From assembly GCA_907163375.1 (NCBI GenBank), contig CAJQUW010003047.1, positions 85,096 through 149,095 of the forward strand: a stretch of 64,000 nucleotides of DNA. Direction: 5' to 3'. The notes beneath the pieces were generated by a model. That model saw nothing but the letters and a program-made list of their open reading frames with translations. It was not told where the DNA came from and did not search any database. How positions within the stretch are numbered: the stretch's first letter is position 1; each line of letters opens with the position of its first letter. Shown piece after piece: positions 1 to 12,598 of the stretch. A program made the translations under genes and the position numbers. Source of the stretch: Prostheceraeus crozeri (Eukaryota > Platyhelminthes > Polycladida > Euryleptidae).

Positions 1-194
1 GATGTTTGTTTAGTTCACGTTGAAAGATATAAATTTTACAAGCACGTATCGTCTTTTGAAATATGTCTAGAAACTTGATGATTAAAAACATATGCAGTAT
101 ATATAAATCTCGATCGAGATCCCGGGATCCCGGGATTGCGATTAGCCAGTCTCGAAAATCCCGGGATTAAGAAAACGGCTCGAGATTGTAAACC

Positions 195-1045
195 CTACTC
201 TATAGTGGATATTCGTGAAAATTTAGGAGTTGCATATCCCGTTGCTCTAGACATCCGACAATGGTTAGAAATTGAAGGTTGGAAGAAGCTCTATTCCTCT
301 TTCAAAAGGAATTACCCTAATTCACGGTCGTTCGGAGAAAGCGAAAATAGACAGATAAACGGCTATTGAAAACAACGCAACAATGTGTTCTGAGCAGGGT
401 TTTCAACTTTCGAAAGAATTTTTTCCTTTAATTTGCTTTCTCGTTGCGTTAGAGTACTAGCAACATTTTCTGCGCTGCAGTAAAGAATGTGCAACAGATT
501 AATGCACCGATTAAAATCAGGTTGTGTTAATGTAGGATTGTATACACATCTAATACATTAACATGCGTTTTTCTTTTTGTCAGGATGTTCTGTGAATTTC
601 CATGTAATTCTATCTACATTTTTAATCACTCAAAAAGAAAATACAAGGAACGGAGACAGAACTGTTGACCCATATCTGCCGCTATATGTAGACCTGTAAT
701 GATATCTTAACTTACCACATGCTGTCGGAAATGTGGTCCTGATATCTGGTATGAGGAATTCTGTAATCCTTTTTGCAAGAGGTTGCCATTTTGTCTTTCA
801 TCTGTGCCACTTGCAAAGAAGCAGAATGTGCTGACTATGCTCCTCGAGCGCAGCAGGAGTCTTTCTGCTGTAAATCACAGCAGTGTTTAAGTTATATAGA
901 TCATACGAATTGGAGTGGACGAGATTTGATAATATTGGTCCGGCTATAGCTACTGTCGGCATATAGGGAGAACATGCCGATACCTCCCGATTTTCTAATC
1001 ATCATGTCGGCGCAGCCGTCACCTAGCCGATGGGTACCGACAACT
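195..1045 (+). repeat. Dispersed repeat R1, copy A
   Basis: This stretch is repeated in the same orientation at about 6775-7590. Long near-identical blocks match, for example the tract around GTGAAAATTTAGGAGTTGCA and the stretch ending in CTACTGTCGGCATATA. The copies differ by scattered substitutions and small indels. No conserved protein is encoded; a short open frame at 136-369 lies inside it and is not credible. The true ends are not defined, because copy B is interrupted after 7590. Confidence 0.75.
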
Positions 1046-1905
1046 CCTGTGTCGGCAGTCACTCGGTGCGCCGATACGGTTGACAGCCGACACTGCCCGA
1101 CTAATTGACGAGGCATCGCCGACGATTTTTTTTCACCGGGAACATCATGAATGCAATCATGTCGTTATATTCTTAAACGATAAATAACAACATGTCTAGG
1201 CCTATATATATGTAGAAACTTTCAACAACGATGACAATTAAAACTTCAAAACATCACTAAAGCCAATTTGATAACGTTATTAAACATTTGAAAACCTATT
1301 ATTTCATAACGCTATTTTAATTATCATTAGCGTTATTATTTGATAACGTTATTTGTAAATTCTAAAATCCGTTAGGATAATTTGGCGTTAGGTATATTAA
1401 TCTAACATCATTCCGTCATGTACTAACGTTATTCTTCTAGCATCTAACGGATACTACCGTTGTGCAGCCGTTATTATACCGTTACTTTTGTGAGTGTAGG
1501 TGACATGCCACGCTTAATTACGCGTAAACTACACGTATTACACATCACCCCAAGCATCCGTGGTTATGCGTGACATCTGTGCAGTCGGCAGTCATGTTAC
1601 GTAGACTTTGCGTCTCATGTGTCTGCATGTATCAGAGACTGAACAATGTGATAGGACCTCAATCGTATGCTTAGTGGTTCAGGCGGCAACAAGAACAACC
1701 GTGGACGACGCGGAAACTAAGCTTATAAGCGCTCGCCCGCGCTTCCCGGTGAAAAACAAACTGTCGGTCCATTGTCTGAAAGCCGACTCGGCTTAATGAC
1801 GGCGAAGGTCCTAATTCCCCGACTATTTGCCGAGGAATCAGTGAGCCGACAGTTTCGCCGACACACTACCGACATTTCCCCTACAGCCGCCGACAACTCC
1901 CCAAC
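950..1905. repeat. GTCGG/CCGAC-rich repeat block
   Basis: The two edges of this block carry many TGTCGGC/GCCGACA words in opposite orientations, around an AT-rich centre (about 1140-1480). This resembles a fold-back or non-autonomous DNA transposon. The start of the block also follows copy B of the R1 repeat near 8600, so it may be the tail of R1 rather than a separate element. No target duplication was found. Confidence 0.4.
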
Positions 1906-2011
1906 ATCTAATTATATGTTCACATTCCTTTGATGAAATTAAAGTTTGCCTACTTGACGTTGTAGCAAAATATTGAAGAAATTTGCTGTTGATATTGATG
2001 AATACTGTTGA

Positions 2012-2232
2012 TCAAAGTCATCCTGCTACGAAATGCTCCAAGGATTAACAGCAGATTTATAAACTCATACTGCTAAAACCAAAACATTCGGAGGCAGTGA
2101 CAAGAATAGCCCTACAATATTTATGCATTATAAAAATGCTGCTGATCGCTGTCATCCTGCTACGAAATGTTCCAAGGATTAACAGCAGAAAAGCTCAATG
2201 CTGCTAAAACCAAAACATTCGGAGGCAGTGAC
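2012..2232 (+). repeat. Tandem duplication, about 97-bp unit
   Basis: Two diverged direct copies of about 97 bp lie 123 bp apart. Both contain GTCATCCTGCTACGAAATG and end in AAAACATTCGGAGGCAGTGA. Non-coding. Confidence 0.8.
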
Positions 2233-2730
2233 AAATAATCGCACAAGAAATTACTTTAGCGACTCACCTCAAAAGTAATGTCGACCTATAGCCTAGCAGT
2301 GGTATGTTTCTCTGCCATCGGTTGTGCTGGCTTGGTGTCCGGTCTCCATTGATGATATCTTTTTGAGAGACAACGACTTCGGTCTAAAATGCGCATTAAG
2401 ATGATTGATGCAAAAAAATATTGATTATTATTGACGCATAAAAAGAAGCTACAGAATTTAACATAATTAAAATAAATAGGAACTACATTTGACATAAAAA
2501 ATAGGACGACTTGAGCTTTTATTCACTTCATGTAATTATGCTGCTTAAAATCAATGGCATTACATTAATTACTCGACCTGTTGTCACATTTATTTCCCGG
2601 CAAAAAATATTAAACCGACAAGAATCATCACATGTATTACATGAGCTCTAGACAAGTTCCGATGAAAATTGTGTCATAAAACAAATGACGAAATTAGAAT
2701 AATTATGAAGGAGAGAAAGTGTTCAGTCTG

Positions 2731-2992
2731 GAAATCTTCAAAAGCAAATATGCAGCTGACGATCAATATAAAAAGGAAGTTCAAGTTTGACAAATATATT
2801 CATATGAGAACATGATTGCGAGTGTGGACCAACAGTGCAACTTTGGAAATCTTTAAAGACAATTACAAACAGCTAACAGTCATGAAAAAGAAATATAGCA
2901 AATGCCTGTCCATTTGTAAACATGATTAAGAGGGTTGCTCAAGTCAAGTCTAATTTGGAAATCTTTTAAGATAATTATAAACAGCTAACACG
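2731..2992 (+). repeat. Diverged triplicate repeat, about 114-bp period
   Basis: The word GAAATCTT followed by a diverged A-rich tract and (A)CAGCT(A/G)AC recurs near 2731, 2846 and 2958. This suggests three old tandem copies with period 112-115 bp. Non-coding. Confidence 0.55.
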
Positions 2993-3342
2993 TAGAGATG
3001 ATGCCTCTTTGGTTAGACATTCTAAATGAAAGTGAAAATATGATCGCCGATATGATGCTAATTTATTAGATCATGAGCCAGTTAATTTCAACTATACTGA
3101 GCGTAGCCATTTTCAGAGTATATAAAAAATGAGAATGCATTGATGAAATTTTAAGCATTTAGAAATACCTTTATGCATATTCTTCATTCGCATATCTATA
3201 AATGCCTAAATTTCCATCAAGGCATGCTCTGTTCAGTAATCATTTTATACCCTGAAGATGACTGCGTTCTGTAGTTGAAATTACTCGAAATTGGTCAATA
3301 TAACGGCTGAATAAATCACATCATTAAGTTACACATGCATAA

Positions 3343-3432
3343 ATTACATCAGATAATAATTCAAAAGTAAGGGATTGCCGAATAAGCAGCAATTTGGCAT
3401 TCCCTTACTTTTGAATTATTATCTGATGTAAT
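3343..3432. repeat. Near-perfect long hairpin
   Basis: The arm at 3343-3374 is an exact reverse complement of 3401-3432 (32 bp). The stem extends inward with one mismatch through about nine more bases to a loop of roughly 16 nt. No transposon termini or target duplication were seen, so it is either a fold-back insertion or a small-RNA-type hairpin. Confidence 0.85.
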
Positions 3433-3883
3433 TCCATCAAATTTATGCGATTCTTTTGGATGACCATGTGATTCCGAATTACAGCATAAATGCAGATGTT
3501 TTAGAAAATGGTTATAGAATGGCGGAAAACACGCACTTCGAAACTGCACTCCTATCGTAAATCCACACCGGTTCTTGGTTTGCGGAAGTTGTCAATTTGT
3601 AATCCTTGTTGCCGATTTCTGATCTTACAAAAAGAGCGCGTGGAAGAAAGTCTACATTTCTTACCATGTCTGTGCAGTTCTCTCAATCCCAGTATTGAAA
3701 ACTTGTTTTGGTGGAACAGGAGGCTTCCAAGGTAAGAGCGGTTTTGCTGTATATGTAGCAGGTGCTTATGTAAAATTTCAGAATAGCTGGAATTTAAAAT
3801 CGTCTATCTTCTCATTCATTACCTCTCTATGTTCGGTTGAAATACATTCTTGGAAATCTTCTCGAATAGACTAGTGCTTAAAG

Positions 3884-4586
3884 CAGGGATATATATATAG
3901 AGAGGGGCAAGTATATATAGCCTAGTTTTTTGAAAAAACCGGTAACCTACATCAAAGATCATCATAGGTTTATCTGAACCTATCTTAAGTGATCATGCTG
4001 TATCAAGTATCAATCATTTTCGATGAAAGTTTATCAAATGTCGCTTTAAATTGGATGCATGCGACTCGGCTCCTCCCATCTTGTTGTGTGCTTCACACGG
4101 TTTTCTCCAGTCTCTACATGCAGGAAAATCCCCCATCCTTCTTCAAAAAATATGAGTAGACTTTCGATTTTAATATGCGCTTTGGAGGAGCCATCACACA
4201 CGATTAACGTGAGGGTTAAAGGTAATGTTCTCAAACAAACTAATATTACATTTTTGTCTCTGATGTCTCTTTGGCGCGTAGGTGTGATCGAGGCTAGGAA
4301 GACTTGTCTTCTCTACTAAATCGCCGAGTGAAAAGACAATCATTTTTTCACTTTCACGGTTCATTTCCTCAACTATTACAAGCTTTACATGCAGCAGTGT
4401 CTCCTTACTTTTATTTGACAGAGAAAGTTGACATCAAGACAGAGACAGCTATACACGAGGATGGATAATTTGTTTGTATTATATTTCTGGTCTAGTTATA
4501 GGCCGGAGTCCGGACTCCTATCATTTGACAGGACTCCGACTCCAGCAAAAATGATAGGACTCTGGGACTCTGACTCCGCATCCCTG
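3884..4586 (-). mobile_element. hAT-type MITE, copy 1
   Basis: A 703-bp non-coding element starts with CAGGGAT and ends with ATCCCTG, the CAGGG-type terminus of hAT transposons. The flanks are GCTTAAAG and GTTTAAAG, an 8-bp duplication with one mismatch. Repeated GGAGTCGGAGTCC-like words occur near the right end. It is an inverted copy of 11185-11907. It encodes no transposase, so movement would depend on a hAT enzyme elsewhere. Confidence 0.85.
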
Positions 4587-4810
4587 GTTTAAAGTGTAAA
4601 TATTGCATATATATATAATTCTAATGTATTGTGATAATGTATGTATTCAGATAATATGTATTATATTCATGTATTAGTTATAAATTGTAATGTGTAATTT
4701 TTGGAGTATTAAAATTTGATCAACATTATCATCACTAACATATTTGGACATTGCGCGCTTGTCTTAAATATGATAAAAAGCCTGTAGCTTATCATAGATT
4801 TCGTGCGTCT

Positions 4811-4840
4811 GAGTGCGTCAGATGGTTCGAGTCCATCATT
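4811..4840 (+). other. tRNA-like T-arm fragment
   Basis: GATGG-TTCGAGT-CCATC forms a perfect 5-bp stem with a 7-nt T-loop and a polymerase III box-B-like core. No credible box A, D-arm or acceptor stem was found upstream. It is therefore a relic of a tRNA or tRNA-derived SINE, or a chance match. Confidence 0.3.
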
Positions 4841-6774
4841 CTCTCGGCTCTAGGGCTGTCTTCAGAGAATTTGGAAGGGCGCTATGCTTGGATGCATCGA
4901 TAATAGCATATACATATCTCGTCAGAAAACTGGTCACATAAACTCGCTATTACTCGTCTTCAGAAGTCATGCATTGAGACGACTCGCTCACGGACATTTT
5001 ACGCCAGCTGAGATGTGCTTTTTGTGACGAGCTGAACTGTCTTCAATCGTGATAAGTCGTCGTTTCAATGCTGCAAGGGTTTAGTCTCACAGATTCTATA
5101 AAAATAAGTACTTATGTATAAAAATGTATGAAGGACCGACCTTTATCTTATTCGTTTCTTAAAACTCTGCATTATACAGAATGTAAATTCCATTTAAAAA
5201 TATACATTACAGCTAAACGTTTCGGTATTAAAGTCAATCGAATGCATGAAAATGAGAGAATGCAAGAACTATAAATAAGAGAAATTCTATTAATTAGTAT
5301 GTATAATTCCTTTCGTGATCCATCACGACCATCATGTTGCTAAAAATATTTGTAAAAGTAGTCAAAATACGGAATATCACGCCAGATAATTCAACTGTCA
5401 CTTGACTGACACTTTGCTGTCACTTTGCTGACACTTTGGTGACACTTGGCTAGCAAATGGTCAGACAAATGACTGTACATTAACTGACACCGGTCAACTA
5501 GTGTAGAGCCTCGGGTGTAGAGGCGGATTAATAAAGAAAATAAGAGAGAAAGTCAAAAGTAAAAGGTGGCATACAGAGCGCGAATTCGCGAATTGTCGCC
5601 GGCGAACTCCGCCAGCGAATATACTAAAAATTATTACTGAACTATTGCATGATGATATATATAATATGGCTGATTATCTGCCAGCTTTTCGCCAGATTCG
5701 TTCCCACAGGGTAACAACCGATGGAGAGAAATATTTATAGATCAGCTTACCTATTAACAACATGGTTGCTCGAGTCACAACAATGACTTACATTTTGCAC
5801 AAATTAGTCAAAACCGTTTCTGAGATTGTCATTCGTTTCCACGAGACAATAAAATCGATTGATTCCATCGATGTAGAAGTCAAATGACAAATCATGAAAT
5901 ATACGAATGAATATTGAATGTGTGGAGACAATTCTGAAGAAAAATGAGAAAACACTATACGCGCACTCGATCGGAAGTCGAAATATAAATGTAATTTGTT
6001 GTGAGATTTATTGAAGGAAGCCAATCTGAGATCCTCGAAATCGGTGATATTATCCTTGGGAATTCGAATTATCAAGTTTCCTCTCTCCTTCCATGCGAGC
6101 CGCTGCCGTTGATTTGTTTTTTGTTATGTGAAGGATGAAGTGTATTTTGTGAAGATGCCGAGGTATAGTAAGATGGAAAGTTGTTGAAAACACTGGGAAC
6201 TGCCGAAGATTTGAGTTGCAATAGTTTCAATTCTTTTCTGGGACGCTTAGATGATCTTGAATTGTTGACTTGTCTTGATCAAATCATTTTCGAGGAAATG
6301 CAGAGAATAAATTCGCGAAGACAATGTTGAAACGAAGATGCTTGTTTGGCCAAAATTATCGACATCCTCTCGTTTAATTGCTTTTATTCATTTGTCGCGA
6401 AGAGTCTGGTCATGAGCAAATTCAAAAAACGAAATATGCACATTCGTTGAATTATCTGATGTGCTTTTGTGCACTTGCTGTTTATTATCACAGACTGATA
6501 GCTGCATTCCCAGTCCACTAGCGGCGCACGCATAATATGTTTTGAAGTAACCAACTTGATGCTTAACGTATCGATCAATCAGATGACGCTTGCCTCACAT
6601 ATTTGCATACAGATTCGTCAGATCACTGTGAGGAGGGAATCGACGGACAAAGGCAGCTTATGACTGCGTGTGCACACACTGTTGTGGTCGTGTATGAAAC
6701 TTCCCGTGAACAGCAGCGCAATGAAATGCGCTTTGCGCTATCGAACAATGAAATCTATCAGTCCTGATTCTGTA
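4841..6774. other. Non-coding stretch, no gene seen
   Basis: Short open frames here show no recognisable domain. There is a small cluster of tandem (C)TGACACTTTG words near 5400-5450. No splice-bounded exon, RNA gene or transposon terminus could be supported. Confidence 0.6.
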
Positions 6775-7589
6775 TAGAGTGTGGACTATTCGTGAAAATT
6801 TAGGAGTTGCATATTCCGGTACTCTAAATATCCCACAATTGTTAGAAATAGAAGGTTGGAAGAATCTCTTATTATTCCCCTTTCGAAAGGAATTACTCTA
6901 ATTCACGGTCGATCGGAGAAAGCGAAAATAGACAGAACGTACAGCTACTGAAAACAAGCAACAATGTGTTCTCAGCAGGGTTTTCAACTTACAAAAGAAT
7001 TTTTTCCTTTAATTTGCTTTCTCGTGGTCGTGGCGCTATAGTGCTAGCAACATTTTCTGTACAGATTAATGCAGCAATTAAAATCGGGCTGTTTTAATGT
7101 AGGATTGTATACACGCATCTACTTAACATGCGTTTTTCTTTTTGTCAGGATGTTCTGTGAATTTCCATTTAATTCTATCTACCTTTTGAATCACTCAGAA
7201 AATACAAGTGACGGAGACAGAACTGATGACCCATAGCTGCCGCTATATGTAGACATGTATTGATATCAACTTACCACATGTTGCCGGAAATCTGGTCCTG
7301 ATATCTGGTATGAGCAAAGATATTTAAATGTTTATAATATTAAATATCTTTGGGTATGTGGAATTGTGTTTGCAAAGAGGTTGCCCTTTGTCTTTCATCT
7401 GTGCCACTTGCAAAGAAGCAGAATGCACTGACCATAGTATGGCACTGACTATGCTCCTCGAGCGTAGCAGGAGTCCTTCTGTCTTTGCAAAGCAGTGTTC
7501 AAGTTATATAGATCATAAAAATTGGAGTCTATGGTGGATGAGATTCGCTAATATTGGTCCAATCAGAGCTACTGTCGGCATATAGGAGA
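6775..7589 (+). repeat. Dispersed repeat R1, copy B
   Basis: This is the second direct copy of the sequence at 195-975, with similar order and scattered differences. It runs into a nested MITE at 7590 and resumes at 8599 with the same AGGAGAACATGCCGA context seen in copy A. Copy A therefore serves as an empty-site comparison. Confidence 0.75.
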
Positions 7590-8598
7590 ACATAGACATC
7601 GGATAACATTATTAGGACTAGACCGGACAGCGCCTATTTAATACACTATCAGCTGATGGCCACAAGCGAATGTCGCTACCGAGTGGCTTTAATTCTGAAA
7701 AATTGTTTTACTATGCTATTTGTGTAAACAAACAGTAGCGCAATTTTTTAATTAGCGAAATTTTTATTAAATTTCCTCTGGCTGTAGAATGCTTTCTTTT
7801 GAAAATCCAAGATAATGTGCCTTGAAATGACTCCAATCTTGAAAAGATAGATCGAAAATGAATTTACTCTTAGCGTGAATGAAATTGTTCGAGTAGATTT
7901 CGCATCATCTTCAGAGTACAGTTTCCAGCAAAAAAGTTTTATAGATGTTCTTAAGCCTATAGAAATAAGCAGAAAGACATTAACATGGCAGTAAGATAAA
8001 TGAAACCTTTTCAGAAATGGGCTTCTTAATCGGTTTGCTATTACTCCTGACTCAGGTCACCCCCTAAAAAATCTATCACTTATACAGATTATTCCGCAGA
8101 ACTGAGATATGGCGTCTCATTAATCATTTTGTGAACTTCGAGCGTCCGGCTAAAGATAAGCTGCACCCGGAATAACTGGGATTTGTCCTGGCCACTTCGG
8201 GCAAAAAGCACTATTTTACATCATTTCTTGTGAGCGCAAAGGGCGAGTTTTCCCGAGTACAATGAAAACAGATTTATTACAACAGTGTGTACGTAAAATT
8301 TGTATTATCATGAGATTAAAGATAGGCTGTTCATTTGCAGTTACCTGTGAAATGAAATGTCTTCTGCTGTTGCCAATGCGGAGTATTTAAGTCTTCAATT
8401 ATGGACGATGCAATATCTCCTCATCTCTACTCTCTCTCAGCTGATAATAAACACGTGGTTATCAAAATTTTAAATTCTCTCGTTGTCAACATTGCTTTAT
8501 ACAAACAATATTTCCACGTCGCTACCGAACGGCTTTAAAGGCCACGGGAAATCAGCTGTGTCCGGTCTAGTCCTAATAATGTTATTCAATGTCTATGT
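7590..8598. mobile_element. Non-autonomous DNA transposon with ~40-bp TIRs
   Basis: The left end (ACATAGACATCGGATAACAT onward) and right end (to AATGTCTATGT) are imperfect inverted repeats of about 40 bp, including AGGACTAGACCGGACA / TGTCCGGTCTAGTCCT. AGGAGA flanks both sides (7584-7589 and 8599-8604). Copy A of R1 lacks the insertion. The 1-kb interior has no coding potential and the superfamily is not assigned. Confidence 0.8.
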
Positions 8599-8642
8599 AG
8601 GAGAACATGCCGACACAGCCGTCACTTAGCCGGTAGGTGCCG

Positions 8643-8711
8643 ACCATAGAGTAGGGTAATTATATGTAGGTTATATAGGTATATATGGGTAATTAATATA
8701 TATGTATTAGG

Positions 8712-8767
<56 letters not shown>

Positions 8768-8787
8768 GACAAGTATATATATATATA

Positions 8788-8832
<45 letters not shown>

Positions 8833-8835
8833 ATT

Positions 8836-8881
<46 letters not shown>

Positions 8882-8947
8882 TACAAAGATATTTAACACT
8901 ACTTGTTTATATGAACCTCTTTGTATAGGTATATATTACTCTATGGT
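8643..8947. mobile_element. AT-rich MITE with (TA)n core
   Basis: ACCATAGAGTA at the left edge is the reverse complement of TACTCTATGGT at the right edge. The interior is mostly (TA)n microsatellite, which may have expanded inside a small inverted-repeat element. Non-coding. Confidence 0.55.
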
Positions 8948-9794
8948 CCGTGGTGCAAAAAATTAATTTAATTATTTGGTATATTAGGTCAATCTGTTTA
9001 ACATTTTTGGCGTCCAAACACAAAAAATGTTTTTCAATGGCAAAATATTTTTGATTATTCATTCAAATGTTCGAAAGAGTGCTCCATGGCGAAGAGGACT
9101 GTAGACTTTCTCTAGATGGTTAAAAATGCTGCAGCGATGTGAGTTCAGACTATTTGCGATGACAAACAAATTGAGTGATAAGCATTTAATGGATCACACT
9201 TTGGCTCAACCGACAGCTCTTTGTTTATGCGCAGTAATAATTTATCGCAATTACGTTTCTTATTTTAATGAAGAAACGTCACCAGTTATTTCGATTTACT
9301 TATTCATTTCTTGAAATTGTTTCTTGCTACATTGTCCGACGAATTCAATACAGAGATGTCTGGAATTAGTCACAAAAAGCTGAAAGAAATGGAGGCCGAA
9401 ATGAACAGGTGCGATGTAGTAATCGAATACCCATAACGAATACCAAAATGAATGTTTTCACATAAAACTGGTCAAGATAGGCATGCACGAAAACCTTTCT
9501 TTATTAAACGGTGATTGATTCCCTCTTTATCATGCGGTCCAACGAAATGTTGGACAGTATTATTTTAGTTACTTTGTTAAGAAACGGTACTTAGTCATTA
9601 TCGCTTTGCTTTTTTCTGCTGTAGTGATGAAGTAGACGCATATTGTTGATTTTACTTCAAACATCTATCTTTTCCCGATGGAATTTGATTGTTGAGTTGC
9701 TGAGTTCAGTGAACGGGAGACTTGACCGAACAGTCCAGCTAAAAAGGTCTTCAGCTTTCATTTAATTGGTGATATTCTTCACACTTCACGATAA
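8948..9794. other. Non-coding stretch, nothing recognised
   Basis: Only short, unrelated open frames are present, with no domain or splice context. No transposon end was identified. Confidence 0.5.
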
Positions 9795-10060
9795 GAACTG
9801 GACTGTCGGATCCACGTTGTCGGTTGCCAAACAGGAATCCAACAACAGATGCGTCATCCTCAAATATGGCGCGCCTGCACTGCTGTCGGTTGGCCTGATT
9901 TCAGAGATCCTAGAAATAGATACTACGTCTGGCGCGTCAACTTCGAATTTGGCGCACCTAGCACTGGTTTCGGCAGGCCTAATTTCAAATATATATGTGG
10001 AAATAAATCTTACATCTATTGCGTTAACCTCAAATCTGTTGCGCCTGTTATTGGCTTCGC
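9795..10060 (+). repeat. Diverged minisatellite, 83-89-bp units
   Basis: Three to four diverged units recur, anchored by (T/G)GCGC(A/G)CCT and by a (G/C)GCCT(G/A)ATTTCA motif. The anchors start near 9868, 9951 and 10040. A 169-residue open frame (9766-10275) and an antisense frame arise from the repeat. I do not regard either as a gene. Confidence 0.6.
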
Positions 10061-10275
10061 GCATATTTTCAGTGTTGATTCGTATTTTTTGTCAGAATCT
10101 ATTGATGTCCGCATTTTTTGACAAAATCTGCCAATGTCTGGATTCTTTGTTAAAATCATCAAATGTCAGGATTTTTATCGAGTCCATATCAATGTTCGTC
10201 AGTAATTTATTTACCCATTTTGATTCATTCAACTACTTACTTCGGAATAAACTTGAATTATTCGTAGGCCCATAA

Positions 10276-11184
10276 TTTTGCAAACTGATTTATTCATAGA
10301 GTAAGTATATAAGTGTCGACTCAAAACGTATCTGTATGTAGCAGGGGTTCGGAATCGGAGCCGAAAGAAATACCACGTCTCAGGCTTGAAATTTTGTATG
10401 CATTAAGGATTCAGTCACTTTGCGATATATGGTGATATTTGACAGTGCAGATGTAACGATTACAAGTGTGTTATCATTATAGGTTATCGTTATAGACCTC
10501 CCAAAACCTGCTGGCCTTTATCTCCTCTCAATAGGCCTACATAGCCTACTGTGAATCATTTATTTCACTTGGAGGACTTCCTCAGATAGGGTTCCAGCCG
10601 AAAATGCAACTGTGGATCGAAAGTCTCTTGTTAAAGCACATCTTTGATTCTTAATTATTTTTCCCTTAAAGATGTATGGGTATTTCATAGGTCTATCATT
10701 CTCAATAAAATACCTAGATGAAGTATTAAAATACTTCTAAAGAAGTACTTTTGATATAAAAAGAATTTTTGTTCAATGTGGAAATATGTTTCACTTGATT
10801 GATGAATATTGGAGCCCTGACAGCTAGGTGGTTGAATCATCTCGTCCGACCGGCAGCACCTGCTTCTTCAGGGAATGAGTCTGAAAATCCAACTTTTAGA
10901 TAATGCAGTACACCCTATCCATGGCTGCTACGAATCTGCGCGTTTACCGAGTTCTACCAGGTTCCTGCGATCGAAAATAGTGCACATGCATTTCCAATAG
11001 CGTGTGGATTGAACTCTTAAAAACCCTTTCACTGACTGAAATACGTCGATGAGTCTGACTAAAATACTTTGCAAAATTCTTTGCAATCAAAGATGCCTGA
11101 CTCTGGAAGAATAAAATATTTGTTCTCGCTTCTGATTTTTCGCTAAGAGCGGTAGTGTTATGAACTAAGTCAGAGACTTCTATC
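10276..11184. other. Non-coding stretch, nothing recognised
   Basis: No domain-bearing frame, exon signal or repeat terminus is visible up to the hAT-type MITE. Confidence 0.5.
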
Positions 11185-11907
11185 CAGGGATGAGGAGTCG
11201 GAGTCCCGGAGTCCTATCATTTTTGCTGGAGTCGGAGTCCTATCAAATGATAGGACTCCAGCCTACAACTAGACCCGAAACATAATACACAACAAATTAT
11301 CTATTCTCGTGCATAGCTGTCACTGTCTTGATGTCAACTTTCTTCATAAAACAAAAGTACAGTCGAGACAGCAGTGCATGCAAAACTTGTAATAGTTGAG
11401 GGAATGAACCATGATAGTGAAAAAAGGATTGTCTTTTCACTAGGTGATTTAGTAGAGAAGACAAGTCTTCCATGCCTCGATCACACCTACGCGCCAAAGG
11501 TCACATCAGAGACAAAAATGAAATACTAGTTTGCTTGAGAACATTACCTCTGACCCTCACGTTAATCGTGTGTGATGGCTCCTCCGAAGCGCATATTAAA
11601 ATCGAAGGTACTCATATTTTTTGAAGAAGGGATGGGATTTTCCTGCCTGGTAGAGAGTGGAGAAAAACCAATCACACATCAACAAGATGGGAGGAGCCGA
11701 GTCGCATGCATCCAACTGAAAGCGACATTTGATCAACTTTCATCGAAAATGATTGATACTTGATGCAGCAATGATCACTAAATATAGGTTCAGGTAAGCC
11801 TATAATGATCTATGATGTAGGTTACCAGTTAATTTTTCAAAAAAGGCTTTATATACTTGACACCCGGAGTCGGAGTCCTATCAAAATGATAGGACTCCGC
11901 ATCTCTG
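11185..11907 (+). mobile_element. hAT-type MITE, copy 2, perfect 8-bp TSD
   Basis: This 723-bp element is the inverted counterpart of 3884-4586. It begins CAGGGATG and ends ATCTCTG. Both sides carry CTTCTATC (11177-11184 and 11908-11915), an exact 8-bp duplication diagnostic of hAT-type transposition. Both ends are rich in GGAGTC/GACTCC words. No transposase is encoded. Confidence 0.9.
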
Positions 11908-11915
11908 CTTCTATC

Positions 11916-12598
11916 AGTCCCATATAAAAAGAGTAAATTTTCATAGCTCCCGCTGCAACTCATGTTTCATTAATAAAGTTTTAAGCGGAAAGCACAATCT
12001 AAGTCCCATTAGTCATAATTTTTAGCATGGTAATCATTTCTCTATCTTGCATGTTTATGCCTCCGATCAGTGATATGTACGAAATTGTATTGGAAGACCA
12101 AATAAGTTTCAGCTAAAACTGAGCCAGGATCAGATTGACCACTTAGTCTCTTTTTATAGACCAGTCTCTATTCTCTCTTCGGTCTCTTTTTAGACACCTC
12201 CCTTTCAATCACTCAGACACTACGTGCAAGTTATTCTTTTCATGAAAAAAAGGTGAATGAGCCATTTCGGCAAATCAACCAGTTGTCAAGATATAGTTAA
12301 TTCAACCATAATGTGCATTTTAAGCGCAGTTGAAAGGGTATTGTCCCTATCTCATGGAAACACCGGTTATATATGCCACACCGCGCATTAGCTACAGAAA
12401 TGAGAGCTCAACAATTCGAGCTACTGTGAACTATGTAGGCTACAAAATTAGTCGAATTTTCGGATAAAAATCAAAAGTGAAATCAATTTTTCATCAATGT
12501 GAAAAACTCTGAACTAAAAATTATTAAGAATTTTTGCCCCACCCAATTTTTGTCACTTATTGAAGTACTTGAGGAGTTTTGTAGTCAGTTTCCCGTCA
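11916..12598. other. Left flank of the Polinton, non-coding
   Basis: AT-rich sequence with no credible gene. I looked here for the missing 3' half of the Ty3/gypsy element that abuts the Polinton's right end, and for a matching target duplication. Neither is evident. Confidence 0.45.

Noticed and set aside
136-369. 77-codon open frame near the window start
   Set aside because: It lies in a dispersed repeat; the second copy at 6.8 kb has indels that destroy the frame.
5788-6075. 95-codon minus-strand frame
   Set aside because: No domain, no splice or promoter context, composition like surrounding non-coding DNA.
9786-10064. Antisense frame in the minisatellite
   Set aside because: A by-product of the repeat; no domain, start context or conservation.
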